Positions 1 to 12,466 of a DNA stretch of 64,000 nt are shown here, in pieces. This stretch comes from Todiramphus chloris collaris (lineage: Eukaryota > Chordata > Aves > Coraciiformes > Alcedinidae), in the NCBI GenBank assembly GCA_025345505.1, contig JANVCC010000050.1, forward strand, positions 781,202 to 845,201, in the 5' to 3' direction. The notes beneath the pieces were generated by a model. The model was not told the DNA's origin and made no database searches. It saw nothing but the letters and a program-made list of their open reading frames with translations. Made by a program: the position numbers and the translations under genes. How positions within the stretch are numbered: the first letter of the stretch is position 1; every line of letters begins with the position of its first letter.

Positions 1-1165
1 CAAGCGGCTGCCTGGGGTGAAACGCAGGGGACAGGGACAGGAGAAGTCAGTGGCAGCGGCTGCTTTAGGCAGGATGGCAGAAGATTTCTTTCTGCAGAGC
101 ACAGCCCGAGGTGGTGAAGTTTCTGGTGCTGCTCCTGCTGGGGCATTTGTCATCTGAGCTACAGCTTTCCCTGAGAGGAGCGCTCGTCCGTTGTAGTTCA
201 GAGTCAGGTTCCGTTTCTCCTTTGTGTGTGTCTCAGAAAAACCCCCAAACCCAGCCTCCGAGATAATCGAGGAAATCCTTTCCTCATGCTTTTAATTTCA
301 CTGCCAAAAACGAGGGAGCATCCAACAAATAAACGTGCGGCCACACCAGCAAACCAAAAGAAAACCGCAGTGTACACAAGGGCTGGGAACTCTGGCATGG
401 AGGAAAAAGATTCTGTTCTAAGAAGTAAAGTGACCACAGACTTCGTATTTGGGGTTGTGTGTGGGGAAAAAAAAAAGCTATTTTCCTTGTATTAGTTTGT
501 TATAATGGCCTGTTTGATGCGTTTCCTCTGATGTGCTCGTATAAGGGCTTTAGAGAAAACCTTGAAGGAAAGAGTAGTTAAAGGCATGGAAGGTACAAAG
601 AAAATGGGACACTTTTATCCCATCCTTCTCCTTTGGGATTGTGTCTTTCGCTGGGCCCATGCAGAAATGATGTTTATTTAGGAAGCTCGTACTGCAGGGC
701 AGCTCCTGGCTGAAATCGTGTTGGTCTTCACCTGCCTTTGCAGCAAGAGCTTTTCCTCGTCCATTTTAGAGTCACAGGGTTTTTTCTTCTCTCGGTTTCA
801 TCACGGTAATGACTCATAATTGGTTTTCTACTTAAAAGTTTGCTGGGGTATTTCTTCTACGGTGCCGTTCGTTATTAACGAGTCCCTGTACTACAGCAAG
901 AACTATTATTAGTACTGAAAAGAAAGACTGATAATTTGTGTTTCTGGAAATGAAAAAGGTTTCCTTCGATCTGTTTTTCATCAGTATCACCATTAGAGGA
1001 TCTACACCAGAAGCAGTAGCATCAGACTTGAAAATTCAAGTAATTCCTGCCCCGCTTTGTGCAAGAAGTTACAAGAACAATGTGGTATTTTAAGATGCCA
1101 CAAAACCAGCTCGACGTTTTGCTTCTAAAAAGAAAACCCTTCAATAAAGTGCTTGTGTACAGGTA
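1..1165 (+). other. Possible 3' UTR of a plus-strand gene (ANP32E by synteny)
   Basis: AT-rich, repeat-free sequence with no open frame, ending at AATAAA (1143-1148) followed by GT-rich GTGCTTGTGTAC, as in a working 3' end. In human the gene next to PLEKHO1 on this side is ANP32E, transcribed toward it. No ANP32E coding residue is visible, so the assignment is inference only. Confidence 0.3.
1143..1148 (+). promoter_or_regulatory. Candidate poly(A) signal, plus strand
   Basis: AATAAA with a GT-rich element 2-14 bases downstream. Confidence 0.35.
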
Positions 1166-4100
1166 CACGCACGCTCACAGGTAGCCACAGCTCGTAGGCA
1201 GCAGACTTATTAGCTCTCAGCTCATTGCAGAGTATCTGTGAGGGTAGGAATGTGGGGATGGAGGGAGTTTGAAAAATCCCCTGGGTGGATTTTGAAGTGT
1301 AAGGAGTTAAAATTTCGGTTACACAGGAGTGACAATAATCTGCAGTTGACAGAAATTCTTGTTCTTCAAATTCTCTGGGGAAAAAATTAATCTTTACATC
1401 GACACCTTCACCTCTGTTTCGTCCCCTAGCAGAGAAGAAAAGGAAACTTACTGCTTAATTTCCAGGAAGCTAAATCGTTAGGTTGTTTATTAGGAACTCG
1501 TATTCCACCGGCTAATGCTCTTCAAGTTTTGCACCACTGAAGTCAAATATTTGAACTTTCTTGCTGTTTAATGTGCTAGGATCACTGAAATAGTTTTGTT
1601 TCCTGGCTTTTGCAGCCAATTTTCACACTGTCACCCTTCCCCCTTACGGTCTGTTTGACAATACATTTCACAATAGTTGCAGTAATTTGCCTAAACTGAA
1701 AAAGACCCCAACAAAACAAACCTTTCAGAGCACTGTGAGACCGTGTTCTTAAAGGGTCTGGGGTCTTCCAGATCAGCTTCACTTTCTAGCAGATGTACCT
1801 TTGATGTCCTGTACTTCTCTGTCACTTCTATAGGGCTTTTCTGACTCGGATCTTGTCACTGGAAATTAAACACCCACCGGTAATGAGAACAAAAGGGTGA
1901 CATTCCCTTTGTAGTTACAAAATAATTGCTACAGACCTCCCACGGCAGAAGCTGCGTCCGCGGTGACCGGTCAGCCGGGGCGGGTGTAGGTGTGCGCGTG
2001 CTGCCCTGCCGCTGAGGTGACGGTCCCTGTGCACCATCATCACCTTGTCAGTGAGCGTCACCGTGTAAAGGAGGGACATTCAATACAACGGAGCAGCCAG
2101 AGCCCAGGGTACCTCAATCCCAGAATTCAAAGGAAAAACCTGAAGCATTGCTAATACTAACGAGTAAAGCTCCGTTAAGACGGGTTATAAAACCACACAG
2201 AATAATTCTACAAACCCAGCTTGTGGCACAGATAAAGCTCTGGGCCTGACAGCATGGAACGCTCTGCCCACCCCCCGAGGCCGCGGGAGGTCGAGGTCCA
2301 TTAGAGGCACAACGTGGTGGGAAAGGCCTGGATCCAAGAGCGGTTTTGGAAGAGGCTGTTGGGAAATGGGTGAAGCCTTCAAGAGCCTGTTCCTTCCTGC
2401 ACCCGCCAGTCCAGCCCCTGTCCCATCCCGTCCCCCCCACCTCGACTCACGTCGATGCCTGTTGGCCCAAAGCAGAGCCTCGTGGGGTATGGAGGGGGGC
2501 TGCTTTGGGGGCTGGCCCACCCGGGATGGCCCATGTCTTTCATCCTTTGCCATATGCAATCAAAGCTGTGACTTTTTAATTGGGTGTAATCGCCCCTCCC
2601 GTCTACATCCACCCGACACTCCCACCGAAGTGAATGTGCTCTGAAGGCTTTGACTGTACCCCTTGAAATGCTCAAAGCTGTCGGTGCTGCAGGTAAATAC
2701 GCGTGTTTGGGGCTTGCTTGCTTTGAAGCAGAGACTTCTCGAGATGAACCTGTTTCATCTTATGATCTAATGAGGGTATTTCCATCTCAGCCGCTGCCCA
2801 TTGCCAGCAGGAGTAGGTGGGTCGCTGCCGGGATCTCTGGCACAAACACGTTGCACAAACGAGCGAGCGAGGCTCTCCCTGTGAGCATCCTCTGGATACA
2901 CGGGCACCCAGAGCTGCTCCTCATTCAAATCGCAGGTCTGAACAGACTCGTCGGGCCTCTGGAAGACTGAGGAGGGGTGGAAGGAGGAAGAATATTAATG
3001 CAGCTCTGCTCTGAATTTCTGAATAGCTGTAGGCTGAAATTTCTGCATAATTTCTACATGAAGGTGAGGCATTTTCACTACAAAGAAGATTCCAGGAACA
3101 CGGTGCTATTGAAAAGCAAAACTATTTCACAGAACAAAGTGAGGAATCCCGAAGAAGATAGTAAATGAAACACCCACTGAGACAGCCGTTTAAATCTGGA
3201 AATTCTCACTGTGTGCCTGTTCCTGCAAGGCTTTTGAAGCGTTTCAGTCGCAGCTTCAGCAAATTCCCCAGATAGGTTCATTTCCCTCTCTCCAGTACCC
3301 GTGAATTTCTGATGGCGTAGCAAACGTGCTCAGCTCTGCGCAGCGTTGGTGCGGGTACCGCTTGCTGTGCAGGAGGGAAAGGTGGTGTTTAGGGAGAGGG
3401 AAGAGTCGATGCGGGGCACTCAGGGCCCAGGACAAGCTCTCCTTACCCGCTGCAAGGACAAAGCTGCCCCAGGGCTGGGAGGGAGTGGGACTGGAAGTCC
3501 CCATGACAGCAGCGTGTGCTTAAATGTAGAGTTAATGCTCGTCTACTGGGAGGGGAGCTAGCACTCTGGTCTGCAGTACGAGGAACCCGCTGAAGGTGTT
3601 TGCTGAATCTGCTCCTGAACGTTGGAGATCGCTCAGCGGTTGGTGGCATTTGGACTGACAGTACCGCCGGTTGTTTATCTGTAATCTGTGTGCGTGTTGG
3701 GCACACACTGAAGCTGAGGTGATGGAATTACTCATGCATGTTCTGCGTTACTCATGATAATTCAGAAATGGCTAAGCAGAGTTAAGGGAAGTAGCATAAT
3801 TAAGAAAGTCAAAGCAAATAAATTTATGAAATCCCAATTTGCCTTTTCCAAGCGATTCCATTTACCTGGGTGTATCATTTGGAAGGCAGCTTAAACGGTG
3901 TGCAAAAGCTGCTGCCTCTCAGAGGTTTCCAAGATGTCATCATTAAAAGAAAAAGGCACTTGCACACACAGGGTACAATCAGCTTATTGTTATTTTTATT
4001 TGTTGTTATTTCTGCGTGTGCCCCAACCCTTTGCGATGGCTGCTGGCAGCTCCCTGGATGGCGGCGGCGAATCGGTCGGAGCAGCGCTGGCAGCGCCCAG

Positions 4101-4300
4101 AGCCAGTCGGTTTGGGTCTGGCCGGAGGACGCGAACCAAGAGCTTGCATGGAGCCGCAGACCAAGAGCAGCTCCGGTTGTCTTGCGCGGTTCCCGTGGCA
4201 GAAAGCAGCAATAAACCCAGCAGAGTTCGAACCGCTACAACCACTACGAAGAGTCGTCCGCTGGGGGTTCCCGGCCCGGGTGCAGTTACACCCGGCAGCG

Positions 4301-4324
4301 ATGGATGGATGGATGGATGGATGG
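4301..4324. repeat. (ATGG)6 microsatellite
   Basis: Six uninterrupted ATGG units. Confidence 0.9.
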
Positions 4325-4893
4325 ACAGATGCCTCCTTGGGTCAGTGGTCGGGACGTTGTGTCATGTTCCGGGGGAAATAATGGCCCTCAAAAAATACCT
4401 CTCGCTGCTTTGCTCTGCAAGGGCGGAACTGAAACTGTGGGTTTGTCCTCAGACACTTGAAAAAGCTGGAGGAGAGAAGCTCCTTTCTCTTGTTGTGGGG
4501 TGACCTCGTCTGGTGGGCGCCTGGAATAGTGGGGGGCTGCCAGCCCTGGGCCCTCCCCTGGGGCCTGAGCTGGTTGGACGTGGCCAGAGCTGGGCTGCTG
4601 GCTCTGCTTCTTGTGTCCTTTCGTGGGCTTGCTGTTCTTCTCTGGATGTAATTCGGGGTTTATCCCAGCACCGTGCTGGGAACGAGGCGCTCGGGCCACA
4701 CGCGGAGGCGCCCGGGTGCTACCGCAGCACCCGCGTTGTTGCCTCCTTGTGAACCGGGGCCGGGTGGAGGAAGGGGAAGGGGAAAACGCAGGGATGCCGA
4801 ACTCTCCCGGTGGCTGCTCCTCAGCCAGGCATTCCCGATCCTGTGGGAGAGCTCGGGGGCCAGCCGGGCTCTGTCCTGGTTTGGGAAGAGAGA

Positions 4894-4910
4894 GCACTAG
4901 AGGGCAGCAG
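4894..4910 (+). promoter_or_regulatory. CTCF-like motif
   Basis: GCACTAGAGGGCAGCAG fits the core CTCF pattern (C-A-C-T-A-G-A/G-GGGCAG) well. It was found by eye, not by a scored matrix. Confidence 0.35.
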
Positions 4911-6225
4911 CTGCACGGCAGTCCGGCTGGGATCCAGCTCCTGCTGCCGGGGAGACCCGGGCTCTCCTCCTGAGCCGCCTTCCAGATGCAGAGGACAGGG
5001 TAGCTCCTGGAAAGGACCCGGGTTTGGAGGCTGTGGACTCGTCAGAGGCACTTGTGTCGTTGAACTTGATGTGTAAGGATGAAAATATGCTCTGCTTGAG
5101 GAACTGGTGATCAAAACCCGATTGGATTTCACGTATTTTCCATGATGCTTCATCTGTAACCCTGTCTTTACAACACCCGGGAGTTACGGGTGACAGGTAA
5201 TAATTTCCCCCTTCATCAGGAGCTGTGACAGGAGGCTGTGTTCTAGAAGCATTTATTGCTTCCCGATTCGCTTCGGGAGCATTTGTTTGGGGTGAGGAGG
5301 CAGACAGGGACTGGGGTTCTGATCTCCAGAGCCCACAGGCTCGGAACTGGTCAGAGTTACCTTTCCACGGGGTTCTGGCAGCGGAGCTCATCCAACCCGG
5401 GGGACTTTCATTTTAAAGAAGATCTCATCTCTTCATCTATGGCATCAGGCACGATCAAAGCGTGCGATGGGAAGCGTGGGGCGGAACAGCTCGGAGGGTG
5501 ATTCCATCTCTTCAAAGCTGGCAGCCAAATGGCACTGGGTCCAGTGGCCCCTGTCCTTGCCAGCCACCAGAAAGCGCTACTTAGGGAACAAGCGGAGCAG
5601 TGTGCGCTGCCTGAAAGGCCTCATTCATCCAACAGCCTGCGGGAGCTTGTACCACATTGTCTGGTATGCATTATCTTTGGGAAATTAGTACTCCAAATTT
5701 CCTCCCCCCCCCAAAAAAAAAAGATTGTTAGAAGTTTGCCTTCTCTTCTGCATTCACTCTTTTTTCACTCTTCCAAAAGAAGTGGCCAAGAAATGTCGTC
5801 GTCATCTGCTGTGCTCAGGACCCGTGTCCCACCGAGGCCGGTATTTTGGGGAGTGTGTTCTTGGTAGTCTAGCAAATACATAATGTGCATCAGAACCTGC
5901 TCTTGGGTACCAGAAATTCAGCCTGCCTGCAAGGGAGGGGGACGAATCGGCTGTGAACAATATTGCTCTTTCTTGTGTTCGTTTTGCTTTCCCACGCCAA
6001 AACATACCGGGCTTGTCCCAGTTTAAGGTTTGCTTATCATGATGTGTCCTCATCATCTGTGAAGGACAAGTGTCCCCACCGTGCTCGCTGGCCAGCACTC
6101 TTCCCATCCTTTCACAATAGAGAGGATGATTTCCTAAATACACAAGTAATAATAGTAATTAATTACCTCCTTTGGGCCGGAGCAGCCTCTGTAGGTGGCA
6201 GTGGAGGCTCTGCTCCTATAGCTAA

Positions 6226-6257
6226 CTGCTTTATGTTTCTCTAATTACATAAAGCAG
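6226..6257. repeat. Inverted repeat, 11-bp arms, 10-base loop
   Basis: CTGCTTTATGT at 6226-6236 pairs perfectly with ACATAAAGCAG at 6247-6257. Confidence 0.8.
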
Positions 6258-6406
6258 CTGTATTCTCGACAGATTGGGTCCCTGGTGTATTTCTGCCCGC
6301 CCCGGAGTCTCCCCGGGAGATGTATCACCACTTTCCTATCATCTTCTTTCTAAGCTTTCTGGTGCAGGGGGTAATTATTGGGAAACGGAGCCGGGCTGGA
6401 GTGACA

Positions 6407-6482
6407 TTGTGCCGTGGTAATTGTAGCGATTCCTTATCTGCCATCGCTCTAAATTAGACGGGAGCCGGCCCCCACGGCACAA
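6407..6482. repeat. Nested inverted repeats (11 + 5 + 6 bp arms)
   Basis: TTGTGCCGTGG (6407-6417) pairs with CCACGGCACAA (6472-6482). Inside, TAATT (6418-6422) pairs with AATTA (6452-6456) and AGCGAT (6425-6430) with ATCGCT (6443-6448), around a 12-base loop containing TTATCT. Confidence 0.8.
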
Positions 6483-6560
6483 CACAGCTGCAGCTCGAAA
6501 TCTGGGCCGTAATGCGCATGCTAAAATAAGATAATCAAATCATGCTTCGGGACTGCTGGT

Positions 6561-9360
6561 TTCTGGGAGGTTTCTGGTCTGGTTTTCTTCTCCCACGCCT
6601 GTGAACAGCGTTACAAAAACTGCTGCCTCTCGTGAGCTGGGGGTTGCCGTGGAACGTGCGGTAATAGCCCATCCTGGAAGCAGGGCTTGGATGATGAGGA
6701 TTCTTACTGGAAGGGGTAGCACACGCCGATCTGCAACACAGCCGGGGAGCTAAGGTGAATCACTGGCTCTTCTGAGACGTGCCGCATGCTGAGTTGTCAG
6801 CCTGGCTTCCTAGGTAGCTGGGGTTTGGAGCGTCAGTACCACTTCCTGACGTGCCCGGGAGTTTCTTGGATGCTGCTTATTCTCCTCCCCGTCAAGACTT
6901 GACGATGCTAATTTCATAAACTCCGAGGAAATCCCAGTACGAGGCTGGGTTGTTCTCTTTGCTCCCGTGTTGCTGCTGCGTTTACTCGCCTTCTCCAGCA
7001 GCCCTCACCCGGGACAGCGGCGTTTGGACAAGTACCAGAGGCACAGGGTGACTGCGCAACAGAGGAACGTGCAAACAGTATCCCAGGTCCAGGGCTGTAT
7101 TTGGCACACATCAACAGCTCTCTCAGCACTCCGTGACCGAGCAGACACGTTTTCCTGCGCGTTATCTCTGTAAGAGCAACAAACACGCGCTGGAGATACT
7201 CGGCTGCTTGGCGTGACCCGCACATCCCCAGTCCGGTGTCCGTTGCCAACAGCAAGGAATATCTTTCAGGAGGTGTCCTTGGATCTGGCTCCTCCCTTCT
7301 CCTTTGTCCACTTGTGTCCAGGTTTAATTAATTTTCCAGGCATGTCACAAAGTCCATCTGTTTTCTGTGGGCTTTGGGCAAGCGGGGTGCCGCATTGCCA
7401 GCTTTCACAAGCGTGCTGGAAGGTTGCACTGCTACTTCTTAAAATCACAGCACCTGGAGTCGGGTGGATATAGGATGATTTTCACTGTTATTTAAGAGAC
7501 ACACCCACAAAACCCCTTCAACCCCTGGAATTTGAGGCACTGCCACCATTCAGTTATTACTGAAGAATGTGACATTTACTGAATGCTTTCCAGACAGTTA
7601 AGGAAGGCTGTTCCTGTCCAGAGGAGCTCCCAGTATTCAGCTTTTATTCTCTCTTGCAAAAAGCTCTTTCCTGTTCCCTCTGCTTCTGGGCAGAGGGGAA
7701 ATGCAGTTGGAGGCGGCTGCTGCTCAGCCTGGTCAAGCCTCAGCTGTGGGGTTCGGCCCCACAGGAGACCCAGAGGATGCTCGCGTCGTAACAACGTGTG
7801 ACTTTCAACCCCGTGTTAAAAGCAGACAATGTAAAGAGAGCACACTTAGTGAAAAGTAGAAAAATCACCCCTTCAGAGTACTGGGATTGCTCTTTTTGCA
7901 TCTCTTTCCATCATCCGTACGAGGGTACTCACAAAGTTCGGGTTCCGTGTACAGAAGGAGAGGCTGCTTGCTTTAAGTCGCGTGCTCCTAATGCGGGTTT
8001 GGAAGTCACCTGTTTTTCCAGTGTGGGCACACGGCTGTCAAACACTCACATGCTTCCTTAAAGAGAATATTTGAGAGAGCAGAATCAAAAATGGAGTGAT
8101 ACAACAATGCAAACCCCAGTACTTCAAATCAATCCTGTTAAATGTAGCCACGGAGAGACCCGATCGTCTGCGTAACCATCAGGTATTGTAACTTAAAAGC
8201 CCACCTGGGCGCTGCAGACAGGGCACAGCCAACAAACACCGTCTGGAAACGTGGTGCCATCATAAGAGGGCAGAGCAAGACAACTTTTCATTCGCCTCCC
8301 GATAAACCTGCTGCGGGAAGGGCAAAGAGCAAAGTTACAGTGCACCCAGCTCCTGCTTCTGATGGGCAGGGGTGAGCGGTGGAGCCAGGGTGGCCGTGTC
8401 TCCCACCTGAGAGCAGCGAAACCGGCCCTGCCGAGCGCGTGGCGGCTTCGGGACCGGCTGTGGTCTCCGGTTCTCCTCTAGCTCGCGGAGCGTTCTCCCG
8501 CTGCCCTTCTCCTCTGAGTGCTGTCGCAAATGTGCTGCTTTTGGAAGGGCTCCTCCTGCCTTTCTTAGACTCTCCCCAGTTTTGTTCGTTCCTGATCCGT
8601 CCCTTCTGGAGGGAGGTCGCCCCTTCGGTGTCACTGGCCTACCACAAATTCCCGCTTGCTCCGTGTCTCTGCCTGCAAGCCAGACCCTCTGCGGGCAGTG
8701 TCAGACAGACACACGATTCAAATGTAAGAGAAGAGGCAGCAGAATCAAAATCCATCGGGGAACTGAAAAGAAACACCGAGACCAGCTCATTAACCAGAAC
8801 TATTGGTACGTTAGCAGCTTAACGACAGCCGATTACTCTGGATTCATCAGAGCAAAAGAGGCCAACAGAACTGTGATACAATTAATTCTAGCTGAGGGTT
8901 TTGTTTGAAAGATGGTACCAAATCCTACCGATTGGACACAAATGAAAGAAGAATTAATCAAATACAATGATGGAAAAATGAAAAGGATTTGTATTAAAAA
9001 AAAAGAGTCAAAAAGAACAAATCAAAATTGAGGAAGCGGAAATGCTTTGGCTCAGCATTTCTGGCAGCGTCCCATAAATGACCAAAGAAAAAGAGAACAC
9101 AAATTTGCCAGAAGGCAAGACAGGAACTGTGACTGAGAGGGGAGGGAACAAACCACTGCACCTCCATTACAACACCCCAGAACTTCCTCAAACTACACAG
9201 ATGTTTTTACAACCAGAAAATCCAGGCCGAAAGGATCCGGTGGCAAGGGGTACCCGGAGCCATGTCAATACAATGCCAGGGTTGCACCGCCGCTCACGCT
9301 GCTGCCGTCTCCGCAGGCAGGCAAGAAAGGTTAGTGCCATTCTAAAGGAGGAGGAGTCAC
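6561..9360. other. Gene-free sequence; A-rich relic-like stretch at the end
   Basis: No gene recognised. From about 8700 to 9180 the plus strand turns A-rich with two consecutive short open frames that resemble decayed coding DNA but match nothing I know. Confidence 0.6.
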
Positions 9361-9368
9361 ACTGAAAG

Positions 9369-9530
9369 CTTTTAAACATAAACTTCTAAACATAAACTTT
9401 CCAACATAAACTTCTAAACATAAACTTTCCAATGTAAACTTTTAAATATAAACTTCTAAATATAAACCTTTAAACATAAACTTCTAAAGAGAAACTTTCC
9501 AATGTAAACTTCTGAAGATAAACGTTCCAA
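9369..9530. repeat. AT-rich tandem repeat, about 16-bp unit
   Basis: About ten imperfect copies of a unit like TAAACATAAACTTC, alternating with TTTCCAA variants. Confidence 0.85.
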
Positions 9531-11439
9531 TATCCTTGCCACTTTCTGAGGCAGCACCGTGACTGCTTGGCACCGTTCACTCTGCACTTCCAGAACCTGT
9601 GGCACATTTCCCACTGGAAACTGCAAGGCTTCAAGCTCTCGGTGGCACGGCTGAGAAGGAATTGACTTTTCCCGATCCGTTCCTCCTCCCTGATGCTGCC
9701 TCCCCAGAAACCGCATCTTTTCTTTCCTTCGACTTGAGTTTTAGAGACCTGGAAGGAAAACTCCAGAAGGAGTAACTCTTCCCTTTCCTTCTGCTATCAT
9801 TTCCCTACATCTCCAGTAATATAAATAATCTTGTAAGTGATATAAAACATTTCCAAAAAACATACGTTGAAAGCATGAAGCACTCAAGATCCTCTGCCCA
9901 AACAAACTCCTTCCTTCCCTCGCTCTCCACATTTTGGTGAGCGCTCAGGCAGCCTCGTCATTTGGATAATTAGAGGGTGCCAGATGGCTGTAAATATGTT
10001 CACAATCCTTCTTATCCAGTTCCCTTCTCTCTGGCACCCTCATTGCTCTACCCCGTAGCAAGCACCTGGTCTGTTCCTGCTTGCAGTCTCCCTTCTACGC
10101 TCTCGGTCTAAACTGGCACCTCTAGTTTTGATTTTCCCTTTAAATCACCCAGGAAGCTCTTTGGCACTGGTCTGTGCCAGGTAACACTTCCTCACAGTCC
10201 CCTTCATCACTGACTAATTAATAACATGCCCCATCCTGTCCCGGAGCCGTTCCTGTCTATCAGCTTCCTTTAGGCTGGAATGTCTGTCCCTGAGCAGATG
10301 AAGACACTGATCACCCGCGGGGAACCACGAGGGTGTAGCAGCTTCCGCCTATTTTGGGAGCGGAGATCTCACGCTTGCCCTTCGCAGCGGGCACGCGGCA
10401 CGGAGCGAGGCGGGTCAAGTGCCAAGGAGCTGGCAGAGCCAGCCTTTGGTTCCTCGTGGCCATCAGACTGGTTGGGACCAACGCAGTTCTGCTACGCAGC
10501 CACCTACCCTACAGCTCGGGAGGCCCTAGCCAAGGATGACAATGACCAAGTATCTCCTTTTTTTTACCTCTGAATTGATGAGGGTTGTTCTTAAAAGCGA
10601 GCAGTGATACTGTGAGTTAAGGTGGGCAGCTTTTCCTTGTCATGGAAACATTTCCAAAGTGCTAAGCAGTAAGAAAAGGACGGGGAAAGGGGAAGTTGTT
10701 TTTAAGGCAACGCTAAAATACAGACAGTGCCGTTTGTAAGGGTACAGAACAAACAAGGTCACAAGCTGTCTGAGAGCCTCAGGAAAGCCACAGCAGCAAA
10801 AATTGTGGGTCACTAAGAGGGTGACTGAGTTGTCAGAGGAAAACTGTTGAGAGATGATAGCTATGATTTATTTTAGATTTTTAAGTGCATCCACGTGAGC
10901 TATCGCCCGCTTTTTGTACAAGGAGGTGTTACCAGCTCCGTTCCGTGGGGCAGATGCTTCGGCTTGTTGAAGAGGGCGACTCTGGCCCTTGCTCTCCAGC
11001 CTGGTTGGTTCCCCCTCTGGTGTGCCGGGGTTCCTTTGGTTGGTTTTGAGTCTGACCCTTTCCACAGGAGCTTGCGACCACGTGGGGCTCCTTCGGCACT
11101 GGTTGTGCTGATGACTCCAAGTCAAACACTCCTCAGCTCTACAACTCGATTTCCCCCCTAATTAAAGGCACCTTTTCTACTTTTTTACTCATAAACATGT
11201 CAGCGCTTAGCCACATCACCCATACAAAAATCCTGGATAAATACACCACCTTCCGCGGAAATGTTACTGGGAATTACAGCCGTTTCTCTACGTTTTCCCA
11301 TTCTTTGCCCTTTTTTCGCAGCATTAGTGCCCTCCGGGCCCAGGGACAGCTGCCTGGATCTGCTGTGGTGGATTCCTTGGCTCTGGGAAGCAGATTCTGG
11401 TTGGCAAACATTGCAGAGTTCCACGTGCACACCACAGGA

Positions 11440-11583
11440 GAACGCGGGAGGTGTTCAAACGCGGGTGGATGTGGCACTTGGGGATGTGGTCTGTCGATCA
11501 TGGACGTGTTGGGTAGACGGTTGGACTTGGCGATCTTGGAGGTCTTTTCCAACCTTATCGATTCTATGATTCTGTGATTCTGT
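11440..11583 (+). mobile_element. CR1 LINE 3' tail
   Basis: It contains GATGTGGCACTTGGGGAT, GGTTGGACTTGG.GATCTTGGAGGTCTTTTCCAACC and the terminal GATTCTATGATTCTGTGATT tail of CR1. 5' truncated. Confidence 0.9.
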
Positions 11584-12447
11584 AATTCTACTGTTTTTGG
11601 CTAAAAGGATGGATTGTAAGAAAACAATATTTCCATGTGAAAAGCGCAGAGGGTGAGGAGGACAACAAACCAAGATGGACAGGTTAATAGGTGCAGGTAG
11701 GAGTAACTCCGGAGATAAGCCCATGAAGAAATAAGAAAGCAGGAATCATGGGAAAGATGCACCAATAGTAGCGGAGAGCAAATCGGAAGCCGTTTGTAAT
11801 TGCTCTGGGTGTCCCCAGAAGCCAGTGCGATGCCGGGAGGGACACAGGAGTGTTGCGCCGAGGGGCAGCTGCTGACTCTGGTCCCCCTCGAGTCCTCTTC
11901 CAGCTGATGATGTCCTTCTGTTCTGATCCTGTGCTGGGAAGCAAAGGGCTGGCATTCCTGGTTTGGCCCAGGAAATGGGGCAAATCAACGCCTGGGCCAC
12001 ATCCCGCTCTGCTAAAGAGCACGCGTCCCTCCCTGGTGTGCGACGTGCCGAAAGCCGCCTGGGTTCCTTCCAGGCGTGGCTGCAATCCCTGCCGTGGGCA
12101 ATCAGCAGAGCTCCTACCTGATGACAGATCTCTGCTCGAGACTGAATTTCTAGAGACATTAACTTGACTGTTACATAAGAGGCGAGGAGGCTGCTGATAA
12201 ACCCTTCCTTCCCCAGTAGCACCCAAGCAGATTTGTCTGTGAGTTGCCTCGCTGGTAAGTTAACTCTTCGCTGGAGGCAGATGGCACAGGATAAATCTGC
12301 TTAATTTACTTCAACAAGGAGAGAGATAAATTGATTTTTCTAATGATATATTTGACATACAGAGGCCAAATGTGCTTTTATGAGCCAGGCTTCTTGTTTA
12401 TAGAGCTTTAGCATTTTGCTTCCCTGCCAACAGACATAAAAAGAGAG

Positions 12448-12466
12448 TGACCCTGTGACCTATAAA
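12448..12466. promoter_or_regulatory. DR2 nuclear-receptor-like site abutting TATAAA
   Basis: TGACCCTGTGACCT on the plus strand is AGGTCA-CA-GGGTCA on the minus strand, a direct repeat with two-base spacing. TATAAA follows directly at 12461-12466. Confidence 0.35.

Larger units (their letters stand above)
1166..5880. other. Gene-free sequence, mostly unique
   Basis: No exon, RNA gene or CR1 recognised. It includes (ATGG)6 at 4301-4324, a CTCF-like site at 4894-4910 and a C/A homopolymer pair near 5704-5722. Confidence 0.7.
5881..6560. other. AT-rich patch with TAATTA sites and hairpins
   Basis: Dense in ATTA-type homeodomain core sites (for example TAATTAATTA at about 6155-6164) with two perfect 11-bp inverted repeats. 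It looks like a conserved noncoding element, but conservation cannot be tested here. Confidence 0.35.
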
